A stretch of 34,654 nucleotides of DNA from Lachnospiraceae bacterium (GTDB lineage Bacteria > Bacillota > Clostridia > Lachnospirales > Lachnospiraceae). The position numbers and the translations under genes are program-made. The notes under the pieces are model-generated. The model saw only the letters and a program-made list of their open reading frames with translations, did not search any database and was not told the DNA's origin. Below are positions 27,475-34,654 of this stretch, one piece after another. The stretch is taken from NCBI GenBank assembly GCA_014804425.1, contig JAAUZV010000014.1:128971-163624 (forward strand), read 5' to 3'. Position 1 is the stretch's first letter. Every line of letters begins with the position of its first letter.

Positions 27475-29100
27475 TTATTCTTCCGTTTCCGCAAATTTCA
27501 CGACCAGTACGCCGTCTATCATCTGCATGGAACTTTCCTGCGGATAGATCCCCATCTGTGCAAATTCCTCTGCGGCAAGAATTGTTTCCTTTTGTTCTTC
27601 AGACACTTGTTTCACCGGGAAATTCAGATAGACCTGCATATATTTTATCACAGCATCCGCATTATACCAAGGCTTGATTTCCGTGCCGTCCACGCGCGTC
27701 AGACTGTCAAACGCCTCGATCCGCGTATCACAGTTTTCATTGAACAGCGCCTCGCAGTTTGCCAGATAAACAGGCATCTCAGGGCTCCATCCCTCCGCAC
27801 TCTCTATGCGGTACGCCAGACGGTTCAAAAGAGAGTCCGTGCTCTTTGTCATCGCCTCCGCGCGGAAATAGCCCTGATTACACATATAATAATTGCCCCA
27901 AATGACGGCAATCAGACAAAGGATCGTCATCCATTGCGGCATCATTCCAAAGCGCGCCAAAGCTGCTTCCTTTCCGCCCCCATGCTCCGACACCGCGTCC
28001 ATCAGCTTGAGCAGCAGGACAAAAAGCAGCATCATCGAAAACATCATGTAGCGGTCCACACCGTTCCCGACACGGTCCGCCATCAGAAAAGGCGACGCAT
28101 TCACACCGATCGGCAAAAAGATCACTAACAGGATCTGACAGAGCAGGCTGCCCTTTTCACGCGCTCCTCTTTGATAGGTACGATAACCGATGACCGTATA
28201 AAACAAAAACAGCAGCGCCGCTAATGCGTCAAAGACGATCACCGGCGGAAAGTTCGCATATTCCATGCTGAACAGATAGTACAAAAAATAAAAATAAGTA
28301 TAAACGCCGCCCTTGGCGATTCCTTTTAAGGTAAACGACGTCATATCATTGATCCCATGATAATCGCCCATCGAAATCCCCGTCACGGCGGTCACGATCT
28401 GAAGTACAATATAGTAAAGAATAAATCCGGCGGCCAGCGTGATCACATAGCGGAGCGCCTGTTTTAAGACGGACGCAAAGCCCTTTCCCTCCTGCCACAC
28501 CTGAAGATACAGCATGCAGAAGATCAGCGCGATCGTCACCGACATGAACGGCTGATACACAGCAATGCAGAAGCACAGAATCAGCGCGGAGAGGATCATT
28601 CCCCTGATACTGCACGCACTATGATATAAGACCCAGCCCGAAGCAACGGATAACAGCAGCGCCACGCAGAATACATCCGTATTCACCCCATAGGATAAAT
28701 AACTCGCAACCCCCGGAAAGGAAACGATCACGCCCTCACAGAGCACGACGAGCACCCGCCTTTTCAATCCAAACACATCGACGATCATGCAGGCGATCAA
28801 TGACAGGCAGGTCAGACAAATGACGCCGTTGACTGCAGGCATGCTGTAAACGGAGCTTAATCTGCTGACAACCGGCAGAAACCAGCGCCCCATCGCCAGC
28901 GTGTCCCCCTTATCGATGGACATCGGCGTCAGAATATTGTTCATTTCAAAATAGTTGATCAGTTTATTGGAAAACATATAGAAATGAATCAAAAACCCGA
29001 TCAGGAAAGTCGAAAAAAATACCCACACCCGGTCTTTGTGTTTTTGTAAAAAACATTGGATCCTATCCGCTGCAGTCACTAAAGATTCCTCCTGTAACAT
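27475..29100 (-). CDS. GtrII-like membrane glucosyltransferase
   Basis: A 541-residue membrane protein with about ten or eleven hydrophobic spans. The early loop MSIDKGDTLAMGRWFLPVV, the SYGVNTDVFCVALLLSV span and AVYQPFMSVTIAL match the GtrII family of serotype-converting glucosyltransferases, which take sugar from undecaprenyl phosphate and attach it to a glycan outside the membrane. The C-terminal ~100 residues are soluble and probably extracytoplasmic. A GtrB-like partner is at 14441-15394; no small GtrA-type flippase is seen. AGGA precedes the ATG by about 6 bases. It is followed 31 bases later by the initiating transferase. Confidence 0.85.
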   Translation of the reverse strand: MLQEESLVTAADRIQCFLQKHKDRVWVFFSTFLIGFLIHFYMFSNKLINYFEMNNILTPMSIDKGDTLAMGRWFLPVVSRLSSVYSMPAVNGVICLTCLSLIACMIVDVFGLKRRVLVVLCEGVIVSFPGVASYLSYGVNTDVFCVALLLSVASGWVLYHSACSIRGMILSALILCFCIAVYQPFMSVTIALIFCMLYLQVWQEGKGFASVLKQALRYVITLAAGFILYYIVLQIVTAVTGISMGDYHGINDMTSFTLKGIAKGGVYTYFYFLYYLFSMEYANFPPVIVFDALAALLFLFYTVIGYRTYQRGAREKGSLLCQILLVIFLPIGVNASPFLMADRVGNGVDRYMMFSMMLLFVLLLKLMDAVSEHGGGKEAALARFGMMPQWMTILCLIAVIWGNYYMCNQGYFRAEAMTKSTDSLLNRLAYRIESAEGWSPEMPVYLANCEALFNENCDTRIEAFDSLTRVDGTEIKPWYNADAVIKYMQVYLNFPVKQVSEEQKETILAAEEFAQMGIYPQESSMQMIDGVLVVKFAETEE

Positions 29101-29161
29101 GTGTTTCCTGTGTATCCCGGTACGTTCCGCACTTTCCGCTGCGCGCTTCCTGCTTCCCGAT

Positions 29162-30037
29162 TTAATGCTTCCGGTATTTCAGCTTTTCCCTCTGTACCGC
29201 CTCGATCGGCAAGATCTCCTGTGATTTTGCATGCAGCGCCCGATATGCCGCTTCCAGATCCCGCTTCAGCTTCCTCACACCCTCCGGCTCTAACGAGGCG
29301 GCATGGTCGGTCCCCTTCCATGTACGATCCAGTGTATAATGGCGCTCAATCGTCGATGCTCCAAGCGTATACGCCGCAATATCGACCGCAATTCCCAGAT
29401 GATGACCGGAAAAACCGATTTCCTTTACCCTGTCCCCGTACGCGTCACGCACCCGGTTGACCTCTAAGAGGCAGACGTCCTCAAACGGCACGGGATACCC
29501 GGATGTGCAGACATAAAGAACCACATCCTTTGCCCGTCCTTTTTGCTCGAACAGCTTCAAGAGAGACTCCTCCTCCTCATGCGTCGTCATGCCGAGCGAC
29601 ACATGGATCTCTCCCTCATAATGCTCGCAAAGCCATGTGAGCATCTCGGTGTGATTATTGCAGGCGGACGGAATCTTGATGAGCGCCGGTTTTAACTCCG
29701 CGATCTCCTTTGCGGAGGTCAAGTCCCACACCGACGTGCTGTAAGTAATGCCGAATTCCTCACACCACGCTTTTAACTGCGCATGCTGCTCCACATCAAA
29801 TTCCAAATATTCCCTATGTTCCCCGTATGTCTTTCCGTAGGCAAACATCGGGTTCGGATGCGGCGCATTGTACTGCTCCGGCGTCAGCAGCTCCCTGACG
29901 CAGCGCTTTTGAAATTTTACAATATCTGCCTTACAGTAGATTGCCGCCATCTTGATCATTTCCTTGGCAATCTCCATCTCTCCCTTATGATTACAGCCGA
30001 TCTCCGCGATCAACCGCGGTTTTTTATACTCCGTCAT
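29162..30037 (-). CDS. NeuB-family synthase lacking the SAF domain
   Basis: A 291-residue NeuB-type TIM barrel. LIAEIGCNHKGEMEIAKEM, DIVKFQKR, the STSVWDLTSAKEI and IKIPSACNNHTEML blocks, and ERHYTLDRTWKGTDHAASL are characteristic of synthases that condense phosphoenolpyruvate with an N-acyl hexosamine to make nonulosonic acids such as sialic acid. Canonical enzymes are about 345 residues because of a C-terminal SAF (antifreeze-like) domain that completes the active site of the partner subunit; here the protein ends right after the barrel. No NeuA or NeuC is in the window. AGGA upstream of the ATG supports the start. It lies between a KpsC/KpsS-like gene and the GtrII-like gene. The exact product is unknown. 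Confidence 0.9.
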   Translation of the reverse strand: MTEYKKPRLIAEIGCNHKGEMEIAKEMIKMAAIYCKADIVKFQKRCVRELLTPEQYNAPHPNPMFAYGKTYGEHREYLEFDVEQHAQLKAWCEEFGITYSTSVWDLTSAKEIAELKPALIKIPSACNNHTEMLTWLCEHYEGEIHVSLGMTTHEEEESLLKLFEQKGRAKDVVLYVCTSGYPVPFEDVCLLEVNRVRDAYGDRVKEIGFSGHHLGIAVDIAAYTLGASTIERHYTLDRTWKGTDHAASLEPEGVRKLKRDLEAAYRALHAKSQEILPIEAVQREKLKYRKH

Positions 30038-30070
30038 ATTCCTACCTGTGCCTTTCCGTCCTCTTCAGAT

Positions 30071-31642
30071 CTATGAATCGTATCGTTTCTCAAGCTCCCA
30101 TGTGCAGCGCCCCGCCTCTTCCAGCTGTCCGCGGACACTTCTCACAACATAATCCACATAACCGGCAAGCCCTTCCTCCTCGGAGAGCACACCCTTCTTC
30201 TCATAATTAGACGCATCAAAATAGCCGAGGAATGAGCTGTCGCCGAACGCCTTTAATTCCGCTCTCGCATCATGCTCGGATAGGGACACCTTTCCGTCCA
30301 GAATGTCCCGCATGACCGTTTCACATTCTTCCACCGATCCGACATAGAACACACCCGGACCGTTCCGAAACGGCGTGTCCCCGAATATAAACGTCGGAAT
30401 CCCGTTAAACATGGACTCTAAAAGCACCGTCCCGTTACAGGAAGCAGTCGCGATGCATCGTTTGACCAGCTCCTTTGAATCCACATCGCTCCTGATCAGG
30501 CGCACATTTTCGATTTTCGTCAGCCTGTCATAAAAATCCTTATTTCGATACGGCTGAACGAAATGCTCCTTGACATACAGCTTCACGCCGAATTTCACTC
30601 CCGCTGCCGCCAGGATTTCGATCATCAGCTCCTGCTCAACAAAGACGCCTCCCTTCGGCAGCGTTGTCGCTTCGGGCTGTAAATGCAGGAAAAAGATGAT
30701 AAACGGCTCGTTCTCCTCCGGCATCAGCCTGTCCGCCAGATTGTCATAATAATGCACATCCCTCATACTCTTTAGCTTGATGCGCCCTCGTTTTAAATAT
30801 ACTTTATCCTGCCGCACTTTCTTAAAGCCGTCGCGAATACCGTCCATGCTCTTTTCGGTAAGCGATACCTTCAAACCATGCTTCAGCCATGAGAAATGCC
30901 TGTGCCACACGTTTTTTCTCAAAAAATAGGACATAAAAAATTCTCTGCGGATGGCGATATGATCTTTTTTTGTCATGCCGCGATGCACCGCTTTATCATC
31001 CAGTCCCTCATTTTTGTGCCGGAGCGCCTGATAATAATGCTCCAGATCCTCAGGGAGCGTGATTTCTTCCTCCCCACGATAGGAAAGATATTTTTCGTAC
31101 GTGTTTTCCCACATATTTTCCATATCCGTGCAGTACGCTAAGCGCGGCGGAATGCTCGTGTCCGAGCAGAAGCTCATCGGAATGCCGTACACCCTGCCGA
31201 GTGCGTAGATCACATAGTCATGACAGTGATGCGGAATATTGGAAAAACAAATATAATTGATCCGTTTCGTGACGATCATATGATTCCAAAAACGAAGATG
31301 ATCCAAATAAAAACGCTTACTCTCATCCATCGTATAGAGATGGCGCTCAAAATTACGCACCAGCATCTGCATCGCCGTGGATTCATAGGGAATCATCGCC
31401 TCAAGCAGCTCTCTCGAAAGCGGCAGCAGCGCATTCCTATCATAAAATTCATCGTAGCGGTTATGTTCGCAGACATTATAATCCACACAGGTATATTTAT
31501 CCTCATACACATCCTTTCCGTCGCTGCATTTTGTTGTGATCACGCAAGTATGGATCGGCAATATCCGATCCACTCTGCGAAGCATCTCGGATTGGAAACC
31601 GTGACAGGAATCCACGCCCTCAAAAAATAAGTTCAACTCCAT
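30071..31642 (-). CDS. capsule polysaccharide (KpsC/KpsS-like) protein
   Basis: A 523-residue soluble protein. Its C-terminal half has FFLHLQPEATTLP and the ASCNGTVLLESMFNGIPTFIFGDTPF block, which resemble the nucleotide-binding end of KpsC/KpsS-type capsule (Kdo) transferases; the N-terminal ~250 residues hold no motif I recognise, apart from NIPHHCHDY. A transfer role for an acidic sugar would fit the adjacent NeuB-like synthase, but this is inference. I start it at 31642, where AAAGGAG lies upstream. An in-frame ATG at 31717 would add 25 low-complexity Gly/Lys residues and overlap the ABC gene. It could instead be a different GT-B family. Confidence 0.65.
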   Translation of the reverse strand: MELNLFFEGVDSCHGFQSEMLRRVDRILPIHTCVITTKCSDGKDVYEDKYTCVDYNVCEHNRYDEFYDRNALLPLSRELLEAMIPYESTAMQMLVRNFERHLYTMDESKRFYLDHLRFWNHMIVTKRINYICFSNIPHHCHDYVIYALGRVYGIPMSFCSDTSIPPRLAYCTDMENMWENTYEKYLSYRGEEEITLPEDLEHYYQALRHKNEGLDDKAVHRGMTKKDHIAIRREFFMSYFLRKNVWHRHFSWLKHGLKVSLTEKSMDGIRDGFKKVRQDKVYLKRGRIKLKSMRDVHYYDNLADRLMPEENEPFIIFFLHLQPEATTLPKGGVFVEQELMIEILAAAGVKFGVKLYVKEHFVQPYRNKDFYDRLTKIENVRLIRSDVDSKELVKRCIATASCNGTVLLESMFNGIPTFIFGDTPFRNGPGVFYVGSVEECETVMRDILDGKVSLSEHDARAELKAFGDSSFLGYFDASNYEKKGVLSEEEGLAGYVDYVVRSVRGQLEEAGRCTWELEKRYDS

Positions 31643-31700
31643 TTTGGTATGCTGCTCCTTTCCGGCTCCTGCTCCCTTTTCCGAACCGTCTCCGCCCTGC

Positions 31701-33467
31701 TTATCCCTGCACGCCATGTTCGTTCAAAATAATCTTTCCGTTCTCCACGCGATAAACAAGATCGCAGTTCTCTATCGTTTTTAAGCGGTGCGCGATGATG
31801 AGCATCGTCTTTTTGCCGTGAAAATGGTTGATGGCCTCCATGATCGCCGCCTCCGTGTCATTGTCAAGCGCGGAGGTCGCTTCGTCGAGCACGAGGATGT
31901 CCGGGTTATGGTACAGCGCTCTCGCAATGCCGATGCGCTGGCGCTGACCGCCGGAAATACGCACGCCGCGCTCGCCGATCTTCGTATTCAGCCCTTCGGG
32001 AAGCCCTTCAACAAATTCCTTCAGCTGTGCCTCCTCCAAGACCTCCCACACGCGTTTCTCATCGATATCCTCCACATCGATACCGAATGCGACATTCGCC
32101 GAGATCGTATCATCCACAAGTCCGATAAACTGCGGAATATAGCCAATATCATGCAGCCAGCCGCCATAATCGGAAAACACATCCGTTCCGCCGCAGGTGA
32201 TCTCTCCTGCCTCCGGCTTTAAGAGTCCTAACATCACATCGACGATCGTGGATTTTCCCGCGCCGGAAGCGCCCATGATCCCAACGGATTTCCCGAGCGG
32301 GATCGTCATATCCGCATCTCTGAAAATATAGGTCTCCGAATTGGGATAATGATAGGTGATCCCCTTACAGAGAATGCTGTCCGTAAGCGGCAGTTTATGC
32401 GTGATATCCGTATTGCGCACATTTTGTTCCACGCTCCTTAGATAGCCGTCCTCATCCGGCATCTCCACATTATCGTAGACAAAATCAAGCGTCGGCTTAT
32501 AATAGGCGATATTGGCGAGATAGGTGCTCATGCGGCTCGCGCAGGGCATCAGCCGCATTGCGGCAACCGCAAACGCCATAAGCTGCGGCGCAATGTCCGT
32601 CACACTTCCTCCCATCGCGACCGCCCCCAGCATATAGATCAGCACGCCGCAGATGCAGACCGTCTCGATCAGCAGCTTCGGCACGGAGCCGAGCAGGTTA
32701 TTGTCACGTACGAGCTGATAATAACGTTTTCCATATTTGATATAAGAATTTAGAAAAGACTGCTCTTTATCATATACTTTTACATCCTTGATACTGTTGA
32801 TGGACTGGATGATGCTCTTATACATCAGCCCCTGCTTCACACGGGACTCCTGTCCGATCGCGCCCGCGCGCGGTTTTAAGAAGCGGTTGACCAAAAGCAT
32901 GGTGATGACTAACAGCGCGCCGATCACCAATGTCATCTTAAAGTCCGTCACCAGCACCGTGATCCCCAAAAAAATGGCCACGACAAGCTCCGTCAAAAGC
33001 TGCATGCACTGTAAAAGCAGACTGAACACGCCCGTCGTATCACTGTAAACTGTCCTAAGGATGTCTCCACTGTTCACGTTCAAATAATACTCATAGGGTT
33101 TATGCAGATAGATCTGTAACAGATCTCTGGAAATCCGGTACTGGCAGTTCGCGATAAAAGTATGCTGCACATAATAGAGCAGGAGCATGTACAAATTTTT
33201 CCCGATAAAGACCGCGATCAGAGCCGCCAGCATCACAAGCAAAAGCTGTCTTGTTGTCTGAATGTGGAGCACGTCACAGATTGCCCGCATATACCAGGTG
33301 CTGTTCAATGCATCTTCGCTGACGATGAGCTGCGCAAGCGGCAGGATCAGTGAGACGCTCAATGTCTCTAAGAGCGCGCCGACAATGATCATCAGAACCA
33401 GCAGCACGACGCGCTGTTTTTGTTTTTTATTCAGTACCTTTTGAAATTTGGTGATAATCTCTTTCAT
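31701..33467 (-). CDS. ABC transporter, fused permease/ATPase (PglK-like flippase 1)
   Basis: A 588-residue half-transporter, paralogous to the gene at 4456-6279. About six membrane segments in residues 1-310, then an ATPase with Walker A GASGAGKS (399-406), signature SGGQ (505-508), Walker B LVLDE (525-529) and the switch His in IAHRLK (560). The family concept is PglK, flipping undecaprenyl-linked oligosaccharides; no Wzx is present in the window. The start at 33467 has an AGGA site. It is the first gene after the repeat-rich intergenic stretch, so a promoter for the operon may lie there, although none of consensus quality is visible. Confidence 0.93.
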   Translation of the reverse strand: MKEIITKFQKVLNKKQKQRVVLLVLMIIVGALLETLSVSLILPLAQLIVSEDALNSTWYMRAICDVLHIQTTRQLLLVMLAALIAVFIGKNLYMLLLYYVQHTFIANCQYRISRDLLQIYLHKPYEYYLNVNSGDILRTVYSDTTGVFSLLLQCMQLLTELVVAIFLGITVLVTDFKMTLVIGALLVITMLLVNRFLKPRAGAIGQESRVKQGLMYKSIIQSINSIKDVKVYDKEQSFLNSYIKYGKRYYQLVRDNNLLGSVPKLLIETVCICGVLIYMLGAVAMGGSVTDIAPQLMAFAVAAMRLMPCASRMSTYLANIAYYKPTLDFVYDNVEMPDEDGYLRSVEQNVRNTDITHKLPLTDSILCKGITYHYPNSETYIFRDADMTIPLGKSVGIMGASGAGKSTIVDVMLGLLKPEAGEITCGGTDVFSDYGGWLHDIGYIPQFIGLVDDTISANVAFGIDVEDIDEKRVWEVLEEAQLKEFVEGLPEGLNTKIGERGVRISGGQRQRIGIARALYHNPDILVLDEATSALDNDTEAAIMEAINHFHGKKTMLIIAHRLKTIENCDLVYRVENGKIILNEHGVQG

Positions 33468-33751
33468 GGCTTTCCTGTTCTCATGGTTCTATCATTTCAT
33501 AGTTTTTATGGCCGATCACATTGTTGTCTCACGACATTTTACCATGTCCTTCGGACATGGCTTCGCTTCCGATGCGCACTCCGCTGCGCTGCGGCGCGGT
33601 AAAATGTCTCACGACATTTTACCACATATTTCCTGCGATTGCAAAACCGGCGGGTTCGCCATTCCCGCATCAATAATCGTCCATGCAGTCAACCCGCGAG
33701 TTTGGGCGACAGCACAAATCTCGCTGGTTGAAAAATCTTTGATTTTTCAAC
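33468..33751. other. repeat-rich intergenic stretch
   Basis: This 284-base gap holds no gene I can support. It contains three copies of an 11-base unit (two direct, one inverted), an 8-base perfect hairpin at 33542-33560, a further pair of 7-base inverted arms (33650-33656 and 33691-33697) and a long hairpin touching the deacetylase stop codon. It is the largest gap in the window. An in-frame reading on the plus strand (33448-34071) crosses into the antisense of the deacetylase and is rejected. No clear promoter for the downstream ABC gene was found. Confidence 0.8.
33525..33624. repeat. direct and inverted repeat element
   Basis: A 20-base perfect direct repeat occurs at 33525-33544 and 33605-33624. 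Its core, gacattttacc (33533-33543), is matched by an inverted copy at 33598-33608, and that inverted copy pairs again with 33613-33620 across a 4-base loop. Between them an 8-base hairpin (33542-33549 with 33553-33560, loop of 3) and a GC-rich core occur. The nested arrangement resembles small non-autonomous palindromic elements (REP or MITE-like); identity is inference. Confidence 0.8.
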
Positions 33752-33752
33752 C
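33726..33752. repeat. 12-base-arm hairpin at the deacetylase stop
   Basis: Perfect 12-base arms (33726-33737 and 33741-33752) flank a 3-base loop. The right arm ends in the stop codon of the deacetylase (TAG, 33752-33754). The position suits transcription termination or mRNA 3' protection, but no T-run follows on the minus strand, so a classical rho-independent terminator is not supported. It may belong to the same mobile-type element as the repeats to its left. Confidence 0.8.
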
Positions 33753-34654
33753 TATGTCCTGCGAAACAGCAGCCGCAGCAGCAGCCCCGGCAGCCCAATT
33801 AAGCGCTTTCTCTTTTTCTCCGCAGCATCGTCCGAATCCGTCCTGCGAAAATACGCCTGCACGGTCTCATTTTCCGCCGCAAAACGCTTCACCCTGCGCA
33901 AAAAAAGATTTTTATGCTCCTCAAGCCATCCAAACGGCATATAGATGCGCACATCGCACGCACAGTGGCATGCTTCCATCCGGCTCTCCGTTTTCTCCGT
34001 CGTATGACCTGTCCGTTCCAAAAAGCATAGCGCATCCGCGCTTCCGATCACCTTGCGGTGTCTTCCGATGAAATCTGCCAGCGCGTCAAACTGCGCCAGC
34101 CCCATGCCGTTACTGTGCAGGCAGAGCGTATCAAAACGCTTCGGCAGGCGCGGCGCGGAAAGCGTACAGGGCAAAAAGAGTAATCCGCCGCGGCGGTACG
34201 GCCTGCTGCAATACCCGTCCGTGACAGAGGTAAATCCAAGCGCTTTTAGCGCCCGTAATGTCTGTTTGTCAAAGCTATGCCCCGGCGCCATGAACATGGT
34301 CGTGTGGATCCCCTGCTTTTTCAGGATCTCCTGCCCTTCTTTCAGCTTTTCATACTGCTCCTGATAAGGCAGCCCGGCAAATTCGCTGAATGGGTTCACT
34401 TTCAGCAGTCCCGACTTTTTATTCACATACACATGCGTAAACCCATGCTGCGCGATCACCCAGCCCTGTTCCTGCAAAGAGCGCATACGCTCCCAAAAGT
34501 CCGCTCTCGGTTCCTGTATATGAAGCGTTTCGTCCCGATTATCCGGCACGACGCCGATGATCGGATGAATCTGATATTGTTCAAATAAAGCCGCCAGACG
34601 TTCAAACTTTTCCCAATCCATGTCGGGTGTAATATCGTCCAGACGAATGAGTAA
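33752..34654 (-). CDS. DUF2334-type polysaccharide deacetylase (5'-partial)
   Basis: The frame continues upstream of the first ATG (34621) to the right edge, so the true start is outside. The edge residues read RLDDITPDMDW, the N-terminal metal-binding Asp-Asp block of DUF2334/NodB-fold deacetylases. Further evidence is AQHGFTHVY (metal His pair) and FMAPGHSFDKQTLRAL (the conserved catalytic-loop region). At least 300 residues are visible. The enzyme would remove acetyl groups from amino sugars of the glycan or its precursor; cell location is unknown because the N-terminus is cut. The C-terminal ~90 residues are basic and end in a Leu/Arg-rich tail. It is separated from the ABC gene by the repeat element. 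Confidence 0.88.
   Translation of the reverse strand, partial: LLIRLDDITPDMDWEKFERLAALFEQYQIHPIIGVVPDNRDETLHIQEPRADFWERMRSLQEQGWVIAQHGFTHVYVNKKSGLLKVNPFSEFAGLPYQEQYEKLKEGQEILKKQGIHTTMFMAPGHSFDKQTLRALKALGFTSVTDGYCSRPYRRGGLLFLPCTLSAPRLPKRFDTLCLHSNGMGLAQFDALADFIGRHRKVIGSADALCFLERTGHTTEKTESRMEACHCACDVRIYMPFGWLEEHKNLFLRRVKRFAAENETVQAYFRRTDSDDAAEKKRKRLIGLPGLLLRLLFRRT

Noticed and set aside
27382-28128. 248-codon open frame on the plus strand
   Set aside because: Fully antisense to the start of the sugar-phosphate transferase and the end of the GtrII-like gene, His/Arg-rich with no motif; a shadow frame.
33448-34071. 207-codon open frame on the plus strand
   Set aside because: Covers the repeat region and the antisense of the deacetylase; Ala/Pro/Ser-rich with no recognisable fold.
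1-34654. CRISPR arrays, tRNA/rRNA genes, insertion sequences
   Set aside because: No regularly spaced repeats, RNA-gene signatures or transposase motifs were seen on either strand.

Overview
The window is one long, one-directional block of surface-polysaccharide biosynthesis genes. All 30 protein-coding genes I can support lie on the minus strand, so transcription runs from the right edge (about 34.6 kb) to the left edge (position 1). Most neighbours are separated by less than about 60 bases, abut or overlap slightly, and most have purine-rich ribosome-binding sites (AGGAGG, AAGGAG, GGAGG). The protein style (PglK-type ABC flippases, GT8/GT2/GT4 enzymes, a DUF2334 deacetylase, a GtrII-like membrane protein) and a moderate base composition with AT-rich islands suggest a Gram-positive gut Clostridium relative, probably Lachnospiraceae. 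That assignment rests on family knowledge and inference; there is no rRNA or other marker here. I found no tRNA, rRNA, CRISPR array, transposase or integrase.

Layout in transcription order. (1) Right edge: a DUF2334-type polysaccharide deacetylase, cut by the window edge, followed by a 284-base intergenic stretch packed with nested inverted and direct repeats. (2) 33.5-25.1 kb: ABC flippase 1, a KpsC/KpsS-like capsule protein, a short NeuB-type synthase lacking its usual C-terminal domain, a GtrII-like membrane glycosyltransferase, the polyprenyl-phosphate sugar-1-phosphate transferase that should start the repeat unit, and a GT2 enzyme. (3) 25.1-20.8 kb: a GT8 enzyme fused to a second, GT-D-like domain, another GT2, and a multi-spanning membrane protein. 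(4) 20.8-15.5 kb: a four-gene metabolic cassette (DRE-TIM aldolase fused to a Rossmann-like domain, HAD phosphatase, acetolactate-synthase-like ThDP enzyme, SDR epimerase/dehydratase) ending at a clear rho-independent terminator. (5) 15.4-6.4 kb: a GtrB-like GT2, GT8, GT2, GT4, a GNT-I-like GT, GT4, a fucosyltransferase-like protein, an FkbM methyltransferase broken by a one-base frameshift, and a GT2. (6) 6.3-0.9 kb: ABC flippase 2, a GT8-like enzyme, a DegT/DnrJ aminotransferase plus a FdtA/QdtA cupin for a 3-amino-3,6-dideoxy sugar, and a SAM methyltransferase. (7) Left edge: a second fucosyltransferase-like gene, with its own strong promoter, running out of the window.

Taken together: a glycan is probably started on undecaprenyl phosphate, extended by about a dozen glycosyltransferases, decorated with a 3-amino-dideoxy sugar, possibly a nonulosonic-acid-like sugar, methyl groups and the unknown product of the four-gene cassette, and then flipped by ABC transporters. 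No Wzx flippase, recognisable Wzy polymerase, RmlA/RmlB, NeuA or NeuC is present here. The best candidate for an undescribed system is the four-gene ThDP/aldolase/HAD/SDR cassette.
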